Shown piece after piece: positions 15,055-24,326 of a stretch of DNA of 56,289 bases (position 1 is the first letter of the stretch; each line of letters begins with the position of its first letter). A model generated the notes under the pieces. The model did not search any database. It worked only from the letters and a program-made list of their open reading frames with translations, and had not been told where the DNA came from. The DNA is from Streptomyces sp. LUP30 (GTDB taxonomy: Bacteria > Actinomycetota > Actinomycetes > Streptomycetales > Streptomycetaceae): the NCBI RefSeq assembly GCF_001746365.1, contig NZ_MJAJ01000056.1, forward strand, positions 1 through 56,289. The letters run 5' to 3'. A program made the position numbers and the translations under genes.

Positions 15055-15948
15055 ATGCCGAATTTGCCCGATGTCGTGCTGTGGTCGATACCCGCCTTCG
15101 TGCTGCTCACCGTGGTCGAGGTGATCAGCGTCCGGCTCCATCCCGACGACGAGGGCGCCGCGGCCGGATACGAGACGAAGGACGCCGTGACGAGCGTCGG
15201 CATGGGGCTCGGGAGCCTCGTCTTCGACTTCGTCTGGAAGATCCCGATCCTCGCGATCTACACGGCGGTCTACGAACTCACGCCGCTGCGCGTGCCCGTC
15301 CTGTGGTGGACGCTCCCGCTGATGCTGCTCGCGCAGGACTTCTTCTACTACTGGTCCCACCGCGGCCACCACGTGATCCGCGTCCTGTGGGCCTGTCACG
15401 TCGTCCACCACTCCAGCGAGAAGTTCAACCTCACCACCGCCCTGCGCCAGCCCTGGACCTCGCTGACCGTCTGGCCGTTCTACGTCCCGCTCGTCGCCGC
15501 GGGCGTCCACCCGGCGGCGCTCGCGTTCTGCTCCTCGGCCAACCTCGTCTACCAGTTCTGGATCCACACCGAGCGGATCGACCGGATGCCGCGGTGGTTC
15601 GAGTTCGTGTTCAACACGCCCTCCCACCACCGCGTCCACCACGCCTCCCAGGGCGGCTACCTCGACCGCAACTTCGGCGGCATCCTCATCGTCTGGGACC
15701 GGCTCTTCGGCTCGTTCGTCCCCGAGGTCGAACGGCCCGTCTACGGGTTGACGAAGAACATCAACACGTTCAACCCGATCAAGGTGGCCACTCATGAATA
15801 CGTCGCGATCGCCAAGGACGTGAGGGCGGCGTCCGGTTGGCGTGAGCGGGCGGGGCGCGTCTTCGGCGGCCCGGGGTGGCAGCCCGCGTCCTCCGCACCC
15901 GCCCCCGGCGCCACCGCGGCCCCGGTCGAGGAGACCACGGCCGCGTGA
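15055..15948 (+). CDS. Sterol desaturase/fatty acid hydroxylase family protein
   Basis: 297 residues, integral membrane di-iron enzyme family. The eight-histidine pattern is present: 'HRGHH', 'HVVHH' and 'HHRVHH', with hydrophobic helices before and between them. Family members hydroxylate or desaturate lipids, carotenoids or sterols; here hydroxylation of a membrane lipid, hopanoid or carotenoid is the broad guess. The tail is Ala/Pro-rich. The stop overlaps the GTG of the YhhN gene (GTGA), so the two are coupled. Confidence 0.9.
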   Translation: MPNLPDVVLWSIPAFVLLTVVEVISVRLHPDDEGAAAGYETKDAVTSVGMGLGSLVFDFVWKIPILAIYTAVYELTPLRVPVLWWTLPLMLLAQDFFYYWSHRGHHVIRVLWACHVVHHSSEKFNLTTALRQPWTSLTVWPFYVPLVAAGVHPAALAFCSSANLVYQFWIHTERIDRMPRWFEFVFNTPSHHRVHHASQGGYLDRNFGGILIVWDRLFGSFVPEVERPVYGLTKNINTFNPIKVATHEYVAIAKDVRAASGWRERAGRVFGGPGWQPASSAPAPGATAAPVEETTAA

Positions 15949-16619
15949 CCCGCTCCCGCCTCCTGCTCGCCCTGTGCGCGCTCGCCACGGCCGTCGACCT
16001 GCTGAGCCTCGCGGCCGGCTTCGGCCCCGGACACACCCTCGCCAAGCCGCTGCTCATGCCCCTGCTGGGCGCCTGGGCCGCACGGCGCGGGGCGCCCGGG
16101 CTCCTTCTGGCCGCCCTCGCGTGCGGCTGGGGCGGCGACGTCCTGCTGCTCCTCGACGCCGACCCCGCCTTCCTCGGCGGCATGGCGTGCTTCGCCGCCG
16201 GACACGTCTGCTACCTGGTGCTGTTCGCCCGCGTCGGCCGCCCCCACGCGCGGGCCGTGGTGCTCGCCCCCTGTTACGCCGTCGTCCTGATCGCCACCGT
16301 CGTCCTGCTGTGGCCCGGCCTCCCCCAGGAGCTGCGTGCGCCCGTCGCCGTGTACAGCGCCCTGCTCACGGCCATGGCCTGCGCCGCCGCCGTCAGGATC
16401 GGCCCGGTCGCCGGCGCCGGGGGCGTGCTGTTCCTGCTCTCCGACACCCTCATCGCCACCGGCGTGGCCGGCTGGCCGCAGCCCCCGCGCCCCGATCTGT
16501 GGATCATGCTCACCTATCTCGCGGCGCAGTTCCTGCTGGTCCGCGGCGTCCTCGCCGTCCTCGGCGGGCGGCGGGAGCCGGCGGCGGCGTACCGTGAAGT
16601 GCGCTCGACCACCCCCTGA
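15945..16619 (+). CDS. YhhN/TMEM86 family membrane protein (lysoplasmalogenase-like)
   Basis: 224 residues, about seven to eight membrane helices. 'TLAKPLLMPLL' in the second helix and 'GWGGDVLLLL' in the third are family hallmarks, as is 'LSDTLIA' later. The eukaryotic TMEM86 proteins cleave lysoplasmalogen vinyl ethers; bacterial members are mostly uncharacterised. Its coupling to a lipid hydroxylase-like gene hints at lipid metabolism. GTG start overlaps the previous TGA by four bases, with GAGGAG 11 bases upstream. Confidence 0.85.
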   Translation: MTRSRLLLALCALATAVDLLSLAAGFGPGHTLAKPLLMPLLGAWAARRGAPGLLLAALACGWGGDVLLLLDADPAFLGGMACFAAGHVCYLVLFARVGRPHARAVVLAPCYAVVLIATVVLLWPGLPQELRAPVAVYSALLTAMACAAAVRIGPVAGAGGVLFLLSDTLIATGVAGWPQPPRPDLWIMLTYLAAQFLLVRGVLAVLGGRREPAAAYREVRSTTP

Positions 16620-16659
16620 GCGCCCGCCCTCACGACCTCGCACGAGAAGGACCCTCGAC

Positions 16660-17703
16660 ATGCGCGCCACCACCATCCACGCCCCCTTCGACATGCGGGT
16701 GGAGGACGTACCCGAGCCCGTGGTGCAGCTGCCCACCGACGCGGTGGTCCGGGTGCTGCGCGCCTGTATCTGCGGCAGCGACCTGTGGGCGTACCGCGGC
16801 GAGGCGTCCCGGCAGCCGGGCCAGCGCATCGGGCACGAGTTCCTCGGCGTGGTGGAGGAGACCGGCTCCGACGTCACGACGCTGCGCCGCGGCGACCTCG
16901 TGGTCGCGCCCTTCATGTGGTCCGACGGTGTCTGCGACTACTGCCGGGAAGGCCTGACGACGTCCTGCGAGCACGGCGGCTTCTGGGGTTCCGTCGGGTA
17001 CGACGGCGGCCAGGGCGAGGCCGTGCGCGTGCCGTTCGCCGACGGCACCCTCGTCGGGCTGCCCAAGGAGGCGGCCTCCGACGACCGTCTGCTGGCCGCC
17101 CTGCTCACCCTCTCCGACGTGCTGGGCACCGGCCACCACGCGGCCCTCGGCGCGGGGGTCCGGCCCGGTGCCACCGTCGCCGTCGTCGGGGACGGCGCGG
17201 TCGGCCTGTGCGCGGTCCTGGCCGCCAAGCGGCTCGGCGCCGAGCGGATCATCGCGCTGGGCCGCCACCGGGCCCGCACCGACATCGCGCGCCGCTTCGG
17301 CGCCACCGACGTGGTCGCCGAGCGTGGCGAGGCGGCGGTCGAGGCCGTCCGCGAACTCACCCGCGGCCAGGGCGCGCACGCGGTCGTCGAGGCGGTCGGC
17401 ACCGAGCAGTCGATGCGGACGGCGCTCGAGGTCAGCCGGGACGGCGGCGCCGTCGGCTTCGTGGGCGTCCCGCACGGCAGCGGCACCGGCCTCGACCTGG
17501 GTGTCCTGTTCGACCGCAACATCGCGCTGCGCGGCGGCGTCGCCCCGGTCCGCGCGTACATCCCCGAACTGCTGCCCGACGTCCTGAGCGGCGCGATCGA
17601 CCCGACGCCCGTCTTCGACCTGACGGTCGGCATCGAAGGCGTTCCCGAGGGATACAAGGCGATGGACGAGCGCACCGCCCTCAAGGTCATGGTGATCAAC
17701 TGA
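16660..17703 (+). CDS. Zinc-dependent alcohol dehydrogenase family protein (MDR)
   Basis: 347 residues of the medium-chain dehydrogenase type. Catalytic zinc ligands: 'CICGSD' cysteine and 'GHEFLG' His-Glu. The structural-zinc lobe is present as 'DGVCDYCREGLTTSCEHGG'. Rossmann motif 'VVGDGAVGLCAVLAAKRLGA' binds NAD(P)H. Substrate unknown; the sequence resembles glutathione-independent formaldehyde/threonine dehydrogenase-like members. GAGAAGGA precedes the ATG. Follows the YhhN gene by 40 bases on the same strand. Confidence 0.9.
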   Translation: MRATTIHAPFDMRVEDVPEPVVQLPTDAVVRVLRACICGSDLWAYRGEASRQPGQRIGHEFLGVVEETGSDVTTLRRGDLVVAPFMWSDGVCDYCREGLTTSCEHGGFWGSVGYDGGQGEAVRVPFADGTLVGLPKEAASDDRLLAALLTLSDVLGTGHHAALGAGVRPGATVAVVGDGAVGLCAVLAAKRLGAERIIALGRHRARTDIARRFGATDVVAERGEAAVEAVRELTRGQGAHAVVEAVGTEQSMRTALEVSRDGGAVGFVGVPHGSGTGLDLGVLFDRNIALRGGVAPVRAYIPELLPDVLSGAIDPTPVFDLTVGIEGVPEGYKAMDERTALKVMVIN

Positions 17704-17748
17704 CGGCAGGTGGACGGCGCTCAACAGTTGATTCCCGGCCGCTGACCA

Positions 17749-18699
17749 TCAACCCTTGACGGGCAGCGGCATGGCTGTCAGCAGCCCCGAGACCGCGACC
17801 GCCGCACCCAGCGCGACGACCTCCACGCGCGCGGGGGAGCAGGCGGCCAGCGGGTCGGGGGACCGCCGCAGCCGCGTCCGCGCCCACAGGGCGAGCAGGG
17901 CGACCGCGCCGACCACGAGCACCTTGGCCAGGAGCACGCGCCCGTACGCCGTGGCGGTCAGCAGGTCGAACACCGACCCCGACGGCATCCGGCGCAGTGA
18001 GCTGAGCAGCCCGGTCGCGGTGACGGCGGCGAACAGCCCGGCCGCCACGCGCGCGTACAGCCCGAGCAGCGCGCCGCCCGCCGCGGTCCCGCGCCACCGG
18101 CGCAGTGTGCGCAGCACGGTCAGCAGACCGCCCGCCCACACGGCCGAGCACGTCAGATGCACGACCGTCAGACCGGAGCCGATCAGGGGACTGTGCTCGG
18201 TCGGCGGATGGGCGCGCAGCGCCTCCGCCAGGACCACCGCCGCCAGCGGCCCCGCCTGACGGCTCGGCCGGTGGGAGAGCGCACAGAGCCCGGCCACCGC
18301 GAACGCGATCGCCTCCACCAGCGCGAGCACGCCGGTCCGTGAGCCATGGCCGTGCGGCGCCAGCTCCCCGGCGGCCGCCGCGGCCGCGAACCCCACGACC
18401 GCCGCATACGGCGCCCAGCCGCCGGGCCGTTCGGACGGGGCCTTCGGCACCCGCCGGGCGAGGCCGTTCACGAACAGCTCGCCCGCCTGCACGCTCAGCG
18501 CCGCGAACAGCGCCGCCCTCAGCAGTGCGACCGCACCGGCGTCCGACGCCGCGCTCTGCCCGGTGCCGTGGGCGGCCACGGACGGTCCGAGCAGCGGGAC
18601 CAGTGCCCCGAGCCCGACCAGGACGAGCAGGGCCACCGCCCGGCCGAGGCCGGTTCGGGGCGCGGAGTCGGTCGCTGCGGTCGGTCGTATGAGGGCCAT
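17749..18699 (-). CDS. CopD family membrane protein
   Basis: 316 residues with about eight membrane helices. The central 'VVHLTCSAVWAGGLLTVLRTL' and 'RVAAGLFAAVTATGLLSSLRR' match the CopD domain (copper import or homeostasis), with His in 'TVVHL' as a possible metal ligand. There is no CopC domain fused here. ATG at 18699 is chosen; an ATG at 18723 and a GTG at 18744 are also in frame. Convergent with the dehydrogenase gene and downstream of the CoA-transferase gene on the same strand (93 bases apart). Confidence 0.82.
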   Translation of the reverse strand: MALIRPTAATDSAPRTGLGRAVALLVLVGLGALVPLLGPSVAAHGTGQSAASDAGAVALLRAALFAALSVQAGELFVNGLARRVPKAPSERPGGWAPYAAVVGFAAAAAAGELAPHGHGSRTGVLALVEAIAFAVAGLCALSHRPSRQAGPLAAVVLAEALRAHPPTEHSPLIGSGLTVVHLTCSAVWAGGLLTVLRTLRRWRGTAAGGALLGLYARVAAGLFAAVTATGLLSSLRRMPSGSVFDLLTATAYGRVLLAKVLVVGAVALLALWARTRLRRSPDPLAACSPARVEVVALGAAVAVSGLLTAMPLPVKG

Positions 18700-18792
18700 G
18701 CCAGGATCTTCACCATGCGCCATAAACCGGGGCAAGTTGGGCACGGAGGGGTCTGAGGCGGCCGCTCCGGCCGAGGACGACCGCCGACGGGC

Positions 18793-20250
18793 TCAGAGCC
18801 AGCGCGCCGGATCCGCTCCCCAAGGCCCGGGCGGCCGCGCCCAGTCGTGCGGCCCGCCGTCGAACGACACCGGCGGCAGGGCGTACCGCAGCCGCCCGAT
18901 CGGGCTCTCGGTCCCGCCGAGCCAGGACTCCGGGCCCACCCGGCCGCCCCCGGCCCGCCCACCGTGCCCCTCGCCACTCTCCTCGCCCTGTCCCCGGCCC
19001 CCTCCGGCGGCCGTCTCCTCCTTGGTCGTCCCTTTGCCCTCGTCTTCGCCCATCCGGGCGCCCTCGGTCAGCCAGGCCGCCGTCCGCGCCAGCGCCAGCC
19101 GGACGAACCGGCTGCCGCCCTCGTACGACTGCTCGGTCAGCGCGCGCAGGACGGCGCCGGCCAGCAGATAGCCGGTCCCGTGATCCAGGGCCTGCGCCGG
19201 CAGCGCGCCGGGCCGCTCGGCCGAGCCCTCCGTCACGGCGATGCCGGTGGCCACCTGCACCAGGCTGTCGAACCCGCGGCGGGTGCTCCACGGCCCGTAC
19301 GCGCCCCACGCCGAGACCTGCGCCACCACCAGCCCGGGCCGGCGCTCAGCCAGCGCCTCGGGGGAGAGCCCGAACCGGTCCAGGGCGCCCGGCCGATAGC
19401 CGGTGACCACGACGTCCGCCGCCGCGAGCAGTTCCTCGAAGGCGCGCCGGTCGGCCGTCAGGTCCAGCAGCGCCGAACGCTTGCCGAATCCCGTGTCCGC
19501 GTGCTGGTCGACGAGCTCGGGCAGGCGGGGGGTGTCGACGCGCAGGACGTCCGCGCCCAGCAGGGCGAGGGTGCGGGTGGCGACCGGTCCGGCGAGGACC
19601 CGGGTCAGGTCCAGCACGCGCAGCCCCGCGGCGGGCAGCAGCGGGGCGCCGTCGAGCGGCGCGAAGGTACGCGCGCGTGCCGCGTCGAGTCGGCCGCCTT
19701 CGACCAGGGGGCGGGCGGCGATCGCGGCGGACTGGGCGTGCGCCGCCCACTCCGCGGGCGTGCGCAGGGCGACCGCCAGGCCGCCGGCCGCGTAAACCGC
19801 GTCCTCCACGTCCAGGGCGGCGCACTCGGCGAACACGTTCTCCACGGCGGCCGGATCGGCGTCCGCGGGCAGCCCCAGGGCGTGCAGCAACCGCTCGCGG
19901 TGGTGCGGGTAGTTGGCATGGGTCCGCACCCAGCCGTCGGCCGTCCGCCAGAACCGCGAGAGCGGGGCGAACAGGACGGGCGCCCGTCCGTCGACCAGCA
20001 GCAGCCGCTCGCTGACGAACGCGCCGGCCACGGCGTGATCGTCCACCCGTACCGCGGGCGTCCGCGCGAGCCCGGCCCGGCGTGCCCCCAGTTCGGCGCC
20101 GGCCAGCGCGCACGCCCCCACGCAGGCCCGCGCCAGATCCCGCACGGGAAGACGTGCGGGCAGAGCGCCCTCGTGGACGACGGCCGACACGCGCCCCAGG
20201 AGGGCGGGATCGCCGCCGAGTGCCGACCAGGCGAACTTGATATCAGTCAT
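18793..20250 (-). CDS. Family III CoA-transferase (CaiB/BaiF type)
   Basis: 485 residues. 'GLRVLDLTRVLAGPVATRTLALLGADVLRVDTP' in pieces (motif near 232-264) is the CaiB/BaiF signature; 'GFGKRSALLDL' follows where the catalytic aspartate loop is expected, and 'GYRPGALDRFGLSPEAL' is the next family motif. These enzymes move CoA between carboxylic acids. Two oddities: an N-terminal extension of about 230 residues that looks like a worn second copy of the fold, and a 45-residue Gly/Glu/Lys low-complexity insert near 405-450. ATG at 20250; an AT-rich palindrome lies 16 bases upstream. Confidence 0.87.
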   Translation of the reverse strand: MTDIKFAWSALGGDPALLGRVSAVVHEGALPARLPVRDLARACVGACALAGAELGARRAGLARTPAVRVDDHAVAGAFVSERLLLVDGRAPVLFAPLSRFWRTADGWVRTHANYPHHRERLLHALGLPADADPAAVENVFAECAALDVEDAVYAAGGLAVALRTPAEWAAHAQSAAIAARPLVEGGRLDAARARTFAPLDGAPLLPAAGLRVLDLTRVLAGPVATRTLALLGADVLRVDTPRLPELVDQHADTGFGKRSALLDLTADRRAFEELLAAADVVVTGYRPGALDRFGLSPEALAERRPGLVVAQVSAWGAYGPWSTRRGFDSLVQVATGIAVTEGSAERPGALPAQALDHGTGYLLAGAVLRALTEQSYEGGSRFVRLALARTAAWLTEGARMGEDEGKGTTKEETAAGGGRGQGEESGEGHGGRAGGGRVGPESWLGGTESPIGRLRYALPPVSFDGGPHDWARPPGPWGADPARWL

Positions 20251-20265
20251 GACTTCATAGTGCAG

Positions 20266-20282
20266 TATTGATTCAATCAATA
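20266..20282. promoter_or_regulatory. AT-rich 17-bp palindrome before the CoA-transferase gene
   Basis: TATTGATTCAATCAATA is perfectly symmetric around one central base and 16 bases from the ATG at 20250. In a G+C-rich genome such a site is most simply an operator; it overlaps a possible -35 (TTGATT on the minus strand). No regulator gene is adjacent. Confidence 0.7.
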
Positions 20283-20329
20283 TATGTGCCCCGGCAGCCA
20301 CCGCGGGAGGATGGCGCCGCACGCGCGAA

Positions 20330-20354
20330 GGGCCGGGCGAAATCCGCCCGGCCC
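20330..20354 (-). terminator. Terminator after the subtilisin gene
   Basis: Perfect 10-bp GC stem (20330-20339 with 20345-20354) and 5-base loop, 33 bases after the subtilisin stop. Confidence 0.75.
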
Positions 20355-20387
20355 TCGAAACGCCCGTCGTTCACCCGTTCCGGGCGG

Positions 20388-21923
20388 CTACTTCACGGCG
20401 CGCAGCGCGTTCACGACGCCGAAGCCGAAGAAGCCGTTGAGGCGCTTGCCGCCCACGCACGTGGCGTCCACGACGCCGTTGCCGTCGCCGTCGTACGGCT
20501 CGGTCGGGCAGCTCGTCGCGTCGGCCTGCAGCTTGAGCAGCGCCTGCAGCTGAGCCGGGTTCGCGTACGGGTGCGTCGACTTCAGCAGCGCGGCCACACC
20601 GGCCACGTGCGGGGACGCCATCGAGGTGCCCTGCAGGAACCCGTACGCGTTGTTCGGCATCGTCGACAGGATGCGGCCGTTGGCCGACGGCGTGTCCGGG
20701 ATCTGGAACTTGTCGCCTCCCGGCGCCGCGACGTCGACGACGCCCAGGCCGTAGCTGGAGTAGTACGACTTGGTGCCCTTGACGCCCGTCGCGCTCACCG
20801 TGACGACGCCCGGCAGCTGGGTCGGGACGTCGAAGCACTCGTGCGGGTCGACCGTACGCGTCACCGGCGTGGAGTCGTCGGGGCTGGACGCGTCCTCGAG
20901 CGCGTGGGAGTCGAGGTCGTGGTTGGAGTTCCCGGCGGAGGCCACATTGAGCGTGCCCTTCCTCTGGGCGTACAGCTGGGCCCTGTTGACCGCGTCCACG
21001 ATGGCCCGCTGGTCGGGGTCGTCCATGCAGTTGTACAGCCACGGGTCGACGTAGTAGCTGTTGTTCGTGACCTCGACGCCGTGGTCGGCGGCGAACACGA
21101 ACGCGCAGACGACGTTCTCGGGGTAGAACAGGCCGTCCTTGGGATCGCTCACCTTGATGCCGGCGATCTTGACTCCGGGGGCGACGCCCGCCACGCCGAT
21201 GCCGTTGCGGGCGGCGGCGATCTCTCCGGCCACATGGGTGCCGTGGTAGTCCTCGGCCGGGTTGTACGGGCGCCACGCGCCGGGGGTGGTGTCCGCGACG
21301 CCGCCGACGCAGTTCGCCGACTGGGACGCCGAGAAGTTCGGCGCGAGGTCCGGGTGGGTGTCGTCGACGCCGGTGTCGATGACGGCGACCGTCACCTTCT
21401 TGCTGCCCGGGTTGATCGTGGCGGCCTTGTCGGCGCCGATCGCCCGCAGGTCCCACTGGTCGGCCTCGAGCGGCTCGCTCTGGCCGGCCGCGTCGGACGC
21501 CTTCTCGATCTTCGCGGCCTCCGCCTTGGAGAGGACCTGGGCCGCTCCCTCGTCGGTGGTCCCGGCGGGGCTCAGCGGCGCCGTACGGGTCGCGCCGGCC
21601 GACTGCACGCCGCGGACCGCGCGTATCTTCGCCCCGAAGTCGGGGTTCGCCGAGTGGACGACGAGCACGCCGATCCTGTCGTAGGTCGCGACGACGGTGC
21701 CGCCGGCCTCCGCGATCGCCTTCTTCACCTTCCGGATCGTGCCGTGGTCGGCCTTCGTGTTGACGACGTACGCCAGGGTTCCGGCGTCGGCCGCCCGGGC
21801 GACGGGCGCCGTGACAGGGGCCGCGGAGGCCGCCGTCGGCAGGAAGCCGAGGGAGGCGGCGGTCAGCGACAGTACGACGGGCACCGCGAGAGCGAGGCGG
21901 CGTCTGGAAGGCAGATGAGCCAT
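20388..21923 (-). CDS. Secreted S8 family peptidase (subtilisin-like)
   Basis: 511 residues. Sec signal peptide: basic 'MAHLPSRRRL', hydrophobic core, cleavage expected after 'ASA' near residue 34. An inhibitor-I9-like propeptide follows (about 47-120). Catalytic triad: Asp183 in 'VIDTGVD', His227 in 'HGTHVAG', Ser434 in 'GTSMASPHVAG'; oxyanion Asn in 'ASAGNSNHD'. The protein should be exported, self-processed, and act as an extracellular protease, as in many Streptomyces S8 enzymes. GGAG precedes the ATG. No cell-wall sorting signal or transmembrane tail, so it is probably released. Confidence 0.93.
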   Translation of the reverse strand: MAHLPSRRRLALAVPVVLSLTAASLGFLPTAASAAPVTAPVARAADAGTLAYVVNTKADHGTIRKVKKAIAEAGGTVVATYDRIGVLVVHSANPDFGAKIRAVRGVQSAGATRTAPLSPAGTTDEGAAQVLSKAEAAKIEKASDAAGQSEPLEADQWDLRAIGADKAATINPGSKKVTVAVIDTGVDDTHPDLAPNFSASQSANCVGGVADTTPGAWRPYNPAEDYHGTHVAGEIAAARNGIGVAGVAPGVKIAGIKVSDPKDGLFYPENVVCAFVFAADHGVEVTNNSYYVDPWLYNCMDDPDQRAIVDAVNRAQLYAQRKGTLNVASAGNSNHDLDSHALEDASSPDDSTPVTRTVDPHECFDVPTQLPGVVTVSATGVKGTKSYYSSYGLGVVDVAAPGGDKFQIPDTPSANGRILSTMPNNAYGFLQGTSMASPHVAGVAALLKSTHPYANPAQLQALLKLQADATSCPTEPYDGDGNGVVDATCVGGKRLNGFFGFGVVNALRAVK

Positions 21924-22237
21924 GGGGTCTCCACATCATCCGGAAACGGGACCTGACCCGGGAACAGGTGCTGCCTGGGCAGGTACATGACGGGTGTTGC
22001 TGGCCCTGAAGCTATCTCCCTGACTCGCCGGCCAGCAATGAATTCCCGACGCCGATTTTGCCGACCCATGACTCTGTGCGGCCCGCGCTCGTTGGTCATG
22101 ACCGGGCGGAAGCCACTTCGACAAACCCGCCCGACGCGTTGAACCCGTCCTCGTGCGGCCCCGTGACCTTGGGCAGGGAGCGAGAGGACACTCGCCTCCG
22201 TCCGCCGTCCCACCCGCACCCGCAACGAGGAGACCCT
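21924..22237. other. Divergent intergenic region, subtilisin / DUF485-actP
   Basis: 314 bases. Contains a 9-bp inverted repeat, TTGCTGGCC (21997-22005) and GGCCAGCAA (22030-22038), within the expected 5' leader or promoter of the subtilisin gene. The rest shows no gene or repeat. Confidence 0.55.
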
Positions 22238-22594
22238 GTGGCCACCGAGACACCGCCCCCCTCGAAAACCCCAGCTCAGCTCCCCTCCACCGAGGAGTTC
22301 GTCGCGGTGCAGGAGAGCACGGAGTTCGGTGAACTGCGCGGCGCCTACCGGGGCTTCGCCTTCCCGCTGACCTTCGCCTTCATCGCCTGGTACCTGCTGT
22401 ACGTCCTGCTCTCCAACTACGCGGGCGACTTCATGGGCACCAAGCTCTTCGGCAACATCAACGTGGCCCTCGCCCTGGGCCTCGCCCAGTTCCTCACCAC
22501 CTTCCTCATCGCCTGGTGGTACGCACGGACCGCGGCCGCCAGGTTCGACCCCAAGGCCGAGGCCATCAAGTCCCGGATGGAGGCGGGCGAATGA
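22238..22594 (+). CDS. DUF485 domain membrane protein
   Basis: 118 residues. Two membrane helices ('FAFPLTFAFIAWYLLYVLLS' and 'INVALALGLAQFLTTFLIAW') with 'FGELRGAYRGFAFP' before the first, the DUF485 pattern of E. coli YjcH, which is always next to the acetate permease ActP. Probably an accessory subunit of that permease. GTG start with CGAGGAG upstream. Its stop overlaps the ATG of actP (ATGA). Confidence 0.9.
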   Translation: MATETPPPSKTPAQLPSTEEFVAVQESTEFGELRGAYRGFAFPLTFAFIAWYLLYVLLSNYAGDFMGTKLFGNINVALALGLAQFLTTFLIAWWYARTAAARFDPKAEAIKSRMEAGE

Positions 22595-24219
22595 GCCCCG
22601 CTCAGCACACCGCCCTGCTCGCCGCCGGTGAGGCCGGCGAGCACCGCACACTGATCATCATCCTGTTCTCGGTGTTCGTCGCCGCGACCCTCGTCATCAC
22701 CGTCTGGGCCGGCCGGCAGACCAAGGACGCCGCCGACTTCTACGCCGGCGGCCGCCAGTTCACCGGCTTCCAGAACGGCCTCGCCGTCTCCGGCGACTAC
22801 ATGTCCGCCGCGTCCTTCCTGGGCATCGCGGGCGCCATCGCCCTCTTCGGCTACGACGGCTTCCTGTACTCCATCGGCTTCCTGGTGGCCTGGCTGGTCG
22901 CCCTGCTCCTGGTCGCCGAACCGCTGCGCAACTCCGGCCGCTACACCATGGGCGACGTCCTGGCGTACCGCATGCGCCAGCGCCCCGTCCGCACGGCCGC
23001 CGGAACCTCGACGATCGTGGTGTCGATCTTCTACCTGCTCGCCCAGATGGCGGGCGCGGGCGTCCTGGTCTCGCTCCTCCTCGGCATCACCAGCGACGGC
23101 GGCAAGATCGGCATCGTGGCCCTGGTCGGCGTCCTGATGATCGTCTACGTGACGATCGGCGGAATGAAGGGCACCACCTGGGTCCAGATGGTCAAGGCGG
23201 TCCTGCTCATCGCGGGCGCCCTTCTGCTCACCTTCCTGGTCCTGCTGAAGTTCGACTTCAACATCTCCGACCTGCTGGGCTCGGCCGCCAGCAACAGCGG
23301 CAAGGGCTCGGCGTTCCTGGAACCGGGCCTGAAGTACGGCGCCACGGGCACCACCAAGCTGGACTTCATCTCGCTCGGCATCGCCCTCGTCCTGGGCACC
23401 GCCGGCCTGCCGCACATCCTGATCCGCTTCTACACCGTGCCCACCGCCAAGGCCGCCCGTAAGTCGGTTCTGTGGGCCATCGGTCTCATCGGCGCCTTCT
23501 ACCTGATGACCCTCGCCCTCGGCTTCGGCGCCGCCGCGCTGATCAAGCCGGACGAGATCACCGCGTCCAACAAGGCCGGCAACACCGCGGCGCCCCTGCT
23601 CGCCCTCCACCTCGGCGGCGTCGACTCCAACTGGGGCGCGATCCTGCTGGCCACCATCTCGGCGGTCGCCTTCGCGACGATCCTCGCGGTCGTCGCCGGC
23701 CTGACCCTGGCCTCGTCCTCCTCGTTCGCCCACGACATCTACGCCAACGTCATCAAGAGGGGCACGGCCACCGAGAAGCAGGAGATGTCCGCGGCCCGGT
23801 ACGCGACCGTCGGCATCGGCGCCGTCTCCATCCTCCTGGGCGCCCTCGCCCGCGACCTGAACGTCGCCGGCCTGGTCGCCCTGGCCTTCGCCGTCGCCGC
23901 CTCCGCCAACCTGCCGACGATCCTCTACAGCCTCTTCTGGAAGCGGTTCACCACCGCCGGGGCCCTGTGGTCGATCTACGGCGGCCTGGTCACCGCGGTC
24001 GGCCTCGTGCTGTTCTCGCCGGTCGTCTCGGGCAAGCCCTCCTCGATGTTCCCGGACGTCGACTTCCACTGGTTCCCGCTGGAGAACCCCGGCATCATCT
24101 CCATCCCGGTCGGCTTCCTCCTGGGCGTCGTCGGCACCCTGCTGTCGAAGGAGGAGCCCGACAAGGCCAAGTACGCCGAGCTGGAGGTCCGCTCCCTGAC
24201 CGGCACCGGAGCCCACTGA
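22591..24219 (+). CDS. actP: Cation/acetate symporter ActP (SSS family)
   Basis: 542 residues with about 13 membrane helices of the sodium-solute symporter family. 'KDAADFYAGGRQFTGFQNG' (near 48-66) and 'SGDYMSAASFLGIAG' are hallmark segments of ActP-type permeases, followed by 'GLPHILIRFYTVPTAKAAR'. Expected role: uptake of acetate and other short carboxylates. Coupled to the DUF485 gene by a 4-base overlap, as in E. coli yjcH-actP. Ends at a strong terminator (24327-24356). Confidence 0.92.
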   Translation: MSPAQHTALLAAGEAGEHRTLIIILFSVFVAATLVITVWAGRQTKDAADFYAGGRQFTGFQNGLAVSGDYMSAASFLGIAGAIALFGYDGFLYSIGFLVAWLVALLLVAEPLRNSGRYTMGDVLAYRMRQRPVRTAAGTSTIVVSIFYLLAQMAGAGVLVSLLLGITSDGGKIGIVALVGVLMIVYVTIGGMKGTTWVQMVKAVLLIAGALLLTFLVLLKFDFNISDLLGSAASNSGKGSAFLEPGLKYGATGTTKLDFISLGIALVLGTAGLPHILIRFYTVPTAKAARKSVLWAIGLIGAFYLMTLALGFGAAALIKPDEITASNKAGNTAAPLLALHLGGVDSNWGAILLATISAVAFATILAVVAGLTLASSSSFAHDIYANVIKRGTATEKQEMSAARYATVGIGAVSILLGALARDLNVAGLVALAFAVAASANLPTILYSLFWKRFTTAGALWSIYGGLVTAVGLVLFSPVVSGKPSSMFPDVDFHWFPLENPGIISIPVGFLLGVVGTLLSKEEPDKAKYAELEVRSLTGTGAH

Positions 24220-24326
24220 CCGGAGCGGAGCGCGCGGACCCGACGTGACCCCGCTGACCGGCGACGCTGCGCTCCGACCGGCTCGGGCGTGGCCGCCGGA
24301 CACCCCGCGGCCCACGCCCGCAGCGT

